Positions 61,534 to 64,000 of a stretch of DNA of 64,000 bases are shown here, piece after piece. The stretch is from Polystyrenella longa (GTDB taxonomy: Bacteria > Planctomycetota > Planctomycetia > Planctomycetales > Planctomycetaceae). Position numbers and translations under genes: made by a program. How positions within the stretch are numbered: position 1 is the first letter of the stretch; every line of letters starts with the position of its first letter. Below the pieces are notes generated by a model. The model saw nothing but the letters and a program-made list of their open reading frames with translations. It had not been told where the DNA came from and did not search any database. The stretch is taken from the NCBI RefSeq assembly GCF_007750395.1, contig NZ_CP036281.1:4859001-4923000 (forward strand), in the 5' to 3' direction.

Positions 61534-64000
61534 GTGTTGCCAACTTTCACCGTAAATAATCGAGCACACTGGTTAAGTAGAAATCAGCTCACTACCGGAC
61601 TCTTGTTCGGGCTGACTGTCGTTTGGGGATTCCCCGGACAGGCCGAAGAAGAAGTTCCTGCTGCGAAACCTGCGACTGAATTCAGCGCCGGACAGATTGA
61701 ACACTTCGAGAAAAAGATTCGTCCACTTCTCGTCGAACGCTGTCAGGATTGCCACAACACTGAAGTCAGTGAAGGAGGACTCGATCTCAGTTCTCGCCCC
61801 GGGATTCTGAAAGGGGGCGATTCAGGTTCTGCTTTCGACAATAATCATCCGCCCCAAAGTCTGCTCCTTGATGCGATCAGCTATAAACCGGATGCTATCG
61901 TCGAGATGCCGCCGGATGGTCGATTAGATCCGGCCGAAGTCGCCGCGATCACGAAGTGGGTCGAAGAAGGTTTACCCTGGCCAGGCGCTCAGCCCACGCC
62001 TGAAGGTGACGACGTAGCAGAAGAGGAATCTGACTTTCCGTTCACTGAGGAACAACTGCAATACTGGTCATTTCAAGTCCCCACAAAAGCCGAGCCCCCT
62101 CAGGTGAAACAGACCGAATGGCCGCGAAATGAAATCGATCACTTTATTCTGGCTCAGCTCGAAGCCAACGAGATGCACCCCGCCCCCCAGGCAGACAAGC
62201 TGACATTACTTCGTCGGGCGACTTTTGATTTAACTGGCCTGCCGCCAACTCCAGAAGAAATTCGCGAATTCGTGGCGGATGAAAATGAAGATGCCTTCGC
62301 CAAAGTCGTGGACAGGTTACTCGCCAGCGATGCTTACGGAGAACGCTGGGGCCGTCATTGGCTGGACATCGCCCGCTACGCAGACACCAACGGGATGGAC
62401 GAAAACATGGCGTATGCATACGCCTATCTGTACCGCAACTATGTCATCAGCGCTTTCAACAAAGACAAACCTTACGATCAGTTTATTAAGGAACAGCTGG
62501 CGGGAGACTTGATCCCCCATCCGGATGACGAGCAACAGACGATCGAAAGACAGATTGCCACCGGATTTCTCGCGATCGGTCCGAAAATGTTGGCCGAGGA
62601 CGACCCGGTCAAAATGCACATGGATATTATCGATGAGCAATTGGACACGTCTGGAAAAGCGTTTCTGGGTATGACGTTGGGATGCGCTCGCTGTCACGAT
62701 CACAAGTTCGATCCGATTACGGCGAAGGATTACTACAGCCTGGCGGGTATCTTCAAAAGTACGAAAACGATGGAGAACTATCGAGTCGTCGCGCAGTGGT
62801 ACGAACGACCGGTTGAACCTCAAGCACGAATCGATGCGTATGCTGCTTATGAAAAAGATCGTGATGCTGTCAAAAAGACCATCGATGAATTGGTCAACAA
62901 AGCGAATACCGAGATTCAAATCGCTGCACGGACTCGGGCGAAGGAATATCTGCTGGCCGCGACTTCAGTCCTGTCGTCACGCAGTCACTTCGATCAACTG
63001 GTCGATCAATGGAACAACGATAAAACAGCATCAGTCGAAAACAGCATCGATCGATTGGCTGAAAAATTCGACCGAGGGAATGTCGACGTACAGGAACAAA
63101 CCGCCGACCCTCGAGTAGCCGTTATCCTGACTTTCAAACAGGGTGCGTCGATGGCGGAATATGATGTCGAGATTCCCCAGGAGGGCAAATATGCGATGTT
63201 CCTGCAGTACGCCGCTCATCAATCCCGTCCGCTGAAAATCAGCGTGAATGGAGAAGTGATCAAAGAAACAGCTGCTGATCAAGTCACCGGAAGCTGGGGA
63301 CCTGACGGTCAAAAGTGGTTCTTTGAGCAAGTCATCGACTTAAAGCAGGGCAAAAACATTGTTCAGCTCGCCTGTACAAAACTATTCCCTCACGTTCATC
63401 AGTTTCGTTTAGTTCCGGAATCTGCAGATGGCACTATAGTACCGCCTATCGCATCTACGGATCAGAACCAGTCAGAGTCAGATTTGAATTCGCTGATTCT
63501 CGATCAATGGGTCAGTTTTCTGAAAGCAGAAGAAGCAAATCCGAAGTCCATTTTTAAACCTTGGTTTGCCCTTGGTAAAAATCAAGACGAAGCCGATCCA
63601 GCCTATTCTCGCTTGAAGACCAGTGTTCAAAAAGCAACAAAGCACGCGAAAAACGATCTGGCAGAAAGCTACGCCGCATTGTTCCTGGAGGCCGAACAGT
63701 CTTGGACGGCAATGAAGGCAGAAGAAGCAACCAAAGAAGCGATGGCTCTTCCTGATGCCGAACTGGAAGCCTTCAGACAAGTCTACCTGGGAGAGAAAGG
63801 ACCTTTCCGAGTTCCGGAAAATGTGGAACAAGGTTATAGCGAAGAGGTTAAACCTCTCCTTGGAGAGCATCGGTCGAAACTGAAAGCAATTGAAGACAAT
63901 GCACCGGCGCCATTGCAACTTGCATTGGGAGTCACGGAATCTAAAATTGAAAACATGCAGGTCTGCATCCGTGGGAATCATGTCAACCTAGGTCCGGAAG
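61534..64000 (+). CDS. Planctomycete cytochrome C / DUF1549 protein with inserted carbohydrate-binding-like domain, 3' end outside window
   Basis: Frame open to the window end, at least 822 residues. GTG 61534 is chosen as start because AAAAAGG lies 7 nt before it and a signal peptide follows (GLLFGLTVVWGFPGQA). Haem site C70-Q-D-C-H74. DUF1549 runs ~185-400 with EIDHFILAQLEAN, RWGRHWLDIARYAD and CARCHDHKFDPI. Residues ~530-630 (VILTFKQGASMAEYDVEIPQEGKYAMFLQY written in parts) look like a jelly-roll CBM6/35-type module. VCIRGNHVNLGPE at the end marks the beginning of DUF1553, which is cut. Predicted periplasmic. Confidence 0.92.
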   Translation, partial: MLPTFTVNNRAHWLSRNQLTTGLLFGLTVVWGFPGQAEEEVPAAKPATEFSAGQIEHFEKKIRPLLVERCQDCHNTEVSEGGLDLSSRPGILKGGDSGSAFDNNHPPQSLLLDAISYKPDAIVEMPPDGRLDPAEVAAITKWVEEGLPWPGAQPTPEGDDVAEEESDFPFTEEQLQYWSFQVPTKAEPPQVKQTEWPRNEIDHFILAQLEANEMHPAPQADKLTLLRRATFDLTGLPPTPEEIREFVADENEDAFAKVVDRLLASDAYGERWGRHWLDIARYADTNGMDENMAYAYAYLYRNYVISAFNKDKPYDQFIKEQLAGDLIPHPDDEQQTIERQIATGFLAIGPKMLAEDDPVKMHMDIIDEQLDTSGKAFLGMTLGCARCHDHKFDPITAKDYYSLAGIFKSTKTMENYRVVAQWYERPVEPQARIDAYAAYEKDRDAVKKTIDELVNKANTEIQIAARTRAKEYLLAATSVLSSRSHFDQLVDQWNNDKTASVENSIDRLAEKFDRGNVDVQEQTADPRVAVILTFKQGASMAEYDVEIPQEGKYAMFLQYAAHQSRPLKISVNGEVIKETAADQVTGSWGPDGQKWFFEQVIDLKQGKNIVQLACTKLFPHVHQFRLVPESADGTIVPPIASTDQNQSESDLNSLILDQWVSFLKAEEANPKSIFKPWFALGKNQDEADPAYSRLKTSVQKATKHAKNDLAESYAALFLEAEQSWTAMKAEEATKEAMALPDAELEAFRQVYLGEKGPFRVPENVEQGYSEEVKPLLGEHRSKLKAIEDNAPAPLQLALGVTESKIENMQVCIRGNHVNLGPE

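Overview
The window looks like chromosomal DNA of a planctomycete (order Planctomycetales). Typical markers are the DUF1501 / Planctomycete-cytochrome-C–DUF1549–DUF1553 pair, a second cytochrome-C/DUF1549 gene cut by the right edge, a formylglycine sulfatase, a BBP7-type outer-membrane barrel, three Hanks-type Ser/Thr kinases with unusual accessory domains, and a peptidoglycan cluster (murC-murB-ddl-ftsQ) with no ftsA or ftsZ after it. Genes are loosely packed and lie on both strands. No prophage, CRISPR array or rRNA operon was seen.

Layout. 1-4.8 kb: a 5'-truncated peptide-binding protein gene and secreted proteins of unknown role. 5.0-6.4 kb: RidA-like protein, terminator, metallophosphatase. 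6.5-10.7 kb: DUF1501/cytochrome-C pair on the minus strand. 11.3-15.5 kb: oligopeptide ABC importer (binding lipoprotein plus two permeases, no ATPases). 15.6-22.9 kb: PhyH dioxygenase, DUF1802, CsrA-like regulator, AsnB, Kdo-kinase-like protein, secreted HExxH protein and a hypothetical. 23.3-29.6 kb: creatinase-fold protein, then murC, murB, ddl and ftsQ. 29.6-33.0 kb: a mobile-DNA scar made of an IS3 remnant and two complementary halves of one transposase type, flanking a membrane HEAT-repeat/DUF4375 gene. 33.0-42.9 kb: phosphoesterase, beta-helix kinase, adenosine-kinase-like PfkB, RdgB, DUF1570 protein, sulfatase. 43.2-48.5 kb: tRNA-Arg(UCU), BBP7 protein, YndJ + DUF1990 pair, lipoprotein, initiator tRNA. 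49-55.8 kb: TPR kinase, AlkC-like DNA repair protein, two clpP genes, a coiled-coil lipoprotein. 55.9-64 kb: a parS-like palindrome, DUF3050, TPR protein, kinase with a pseudo-receiver, nagA divergent from a GntR/FCD regulator, and the second cytochrome-C gene.

Most notable points: (1) a near-consensus parS site at 55881-55896; (2) two TTGTCGACA operators four helical turns apart, one lying on a good promoter, between nagA and the GntR gene; (3) a 130-bp direct repeat bounding the island at 29.8-33.0 kb, arranged as expected if a circle had integrated by one crossover in transposase DNA; (4) a kinase with a C-terminal receiver-like domain that seems to lack the phosphoacceptor Asp; (5) an initiator tRNA with C1xC72 and an A-U pair in the normally G-C-only anticodon-stem positions. 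Family assignments were made by reading motifs; no database search was run.
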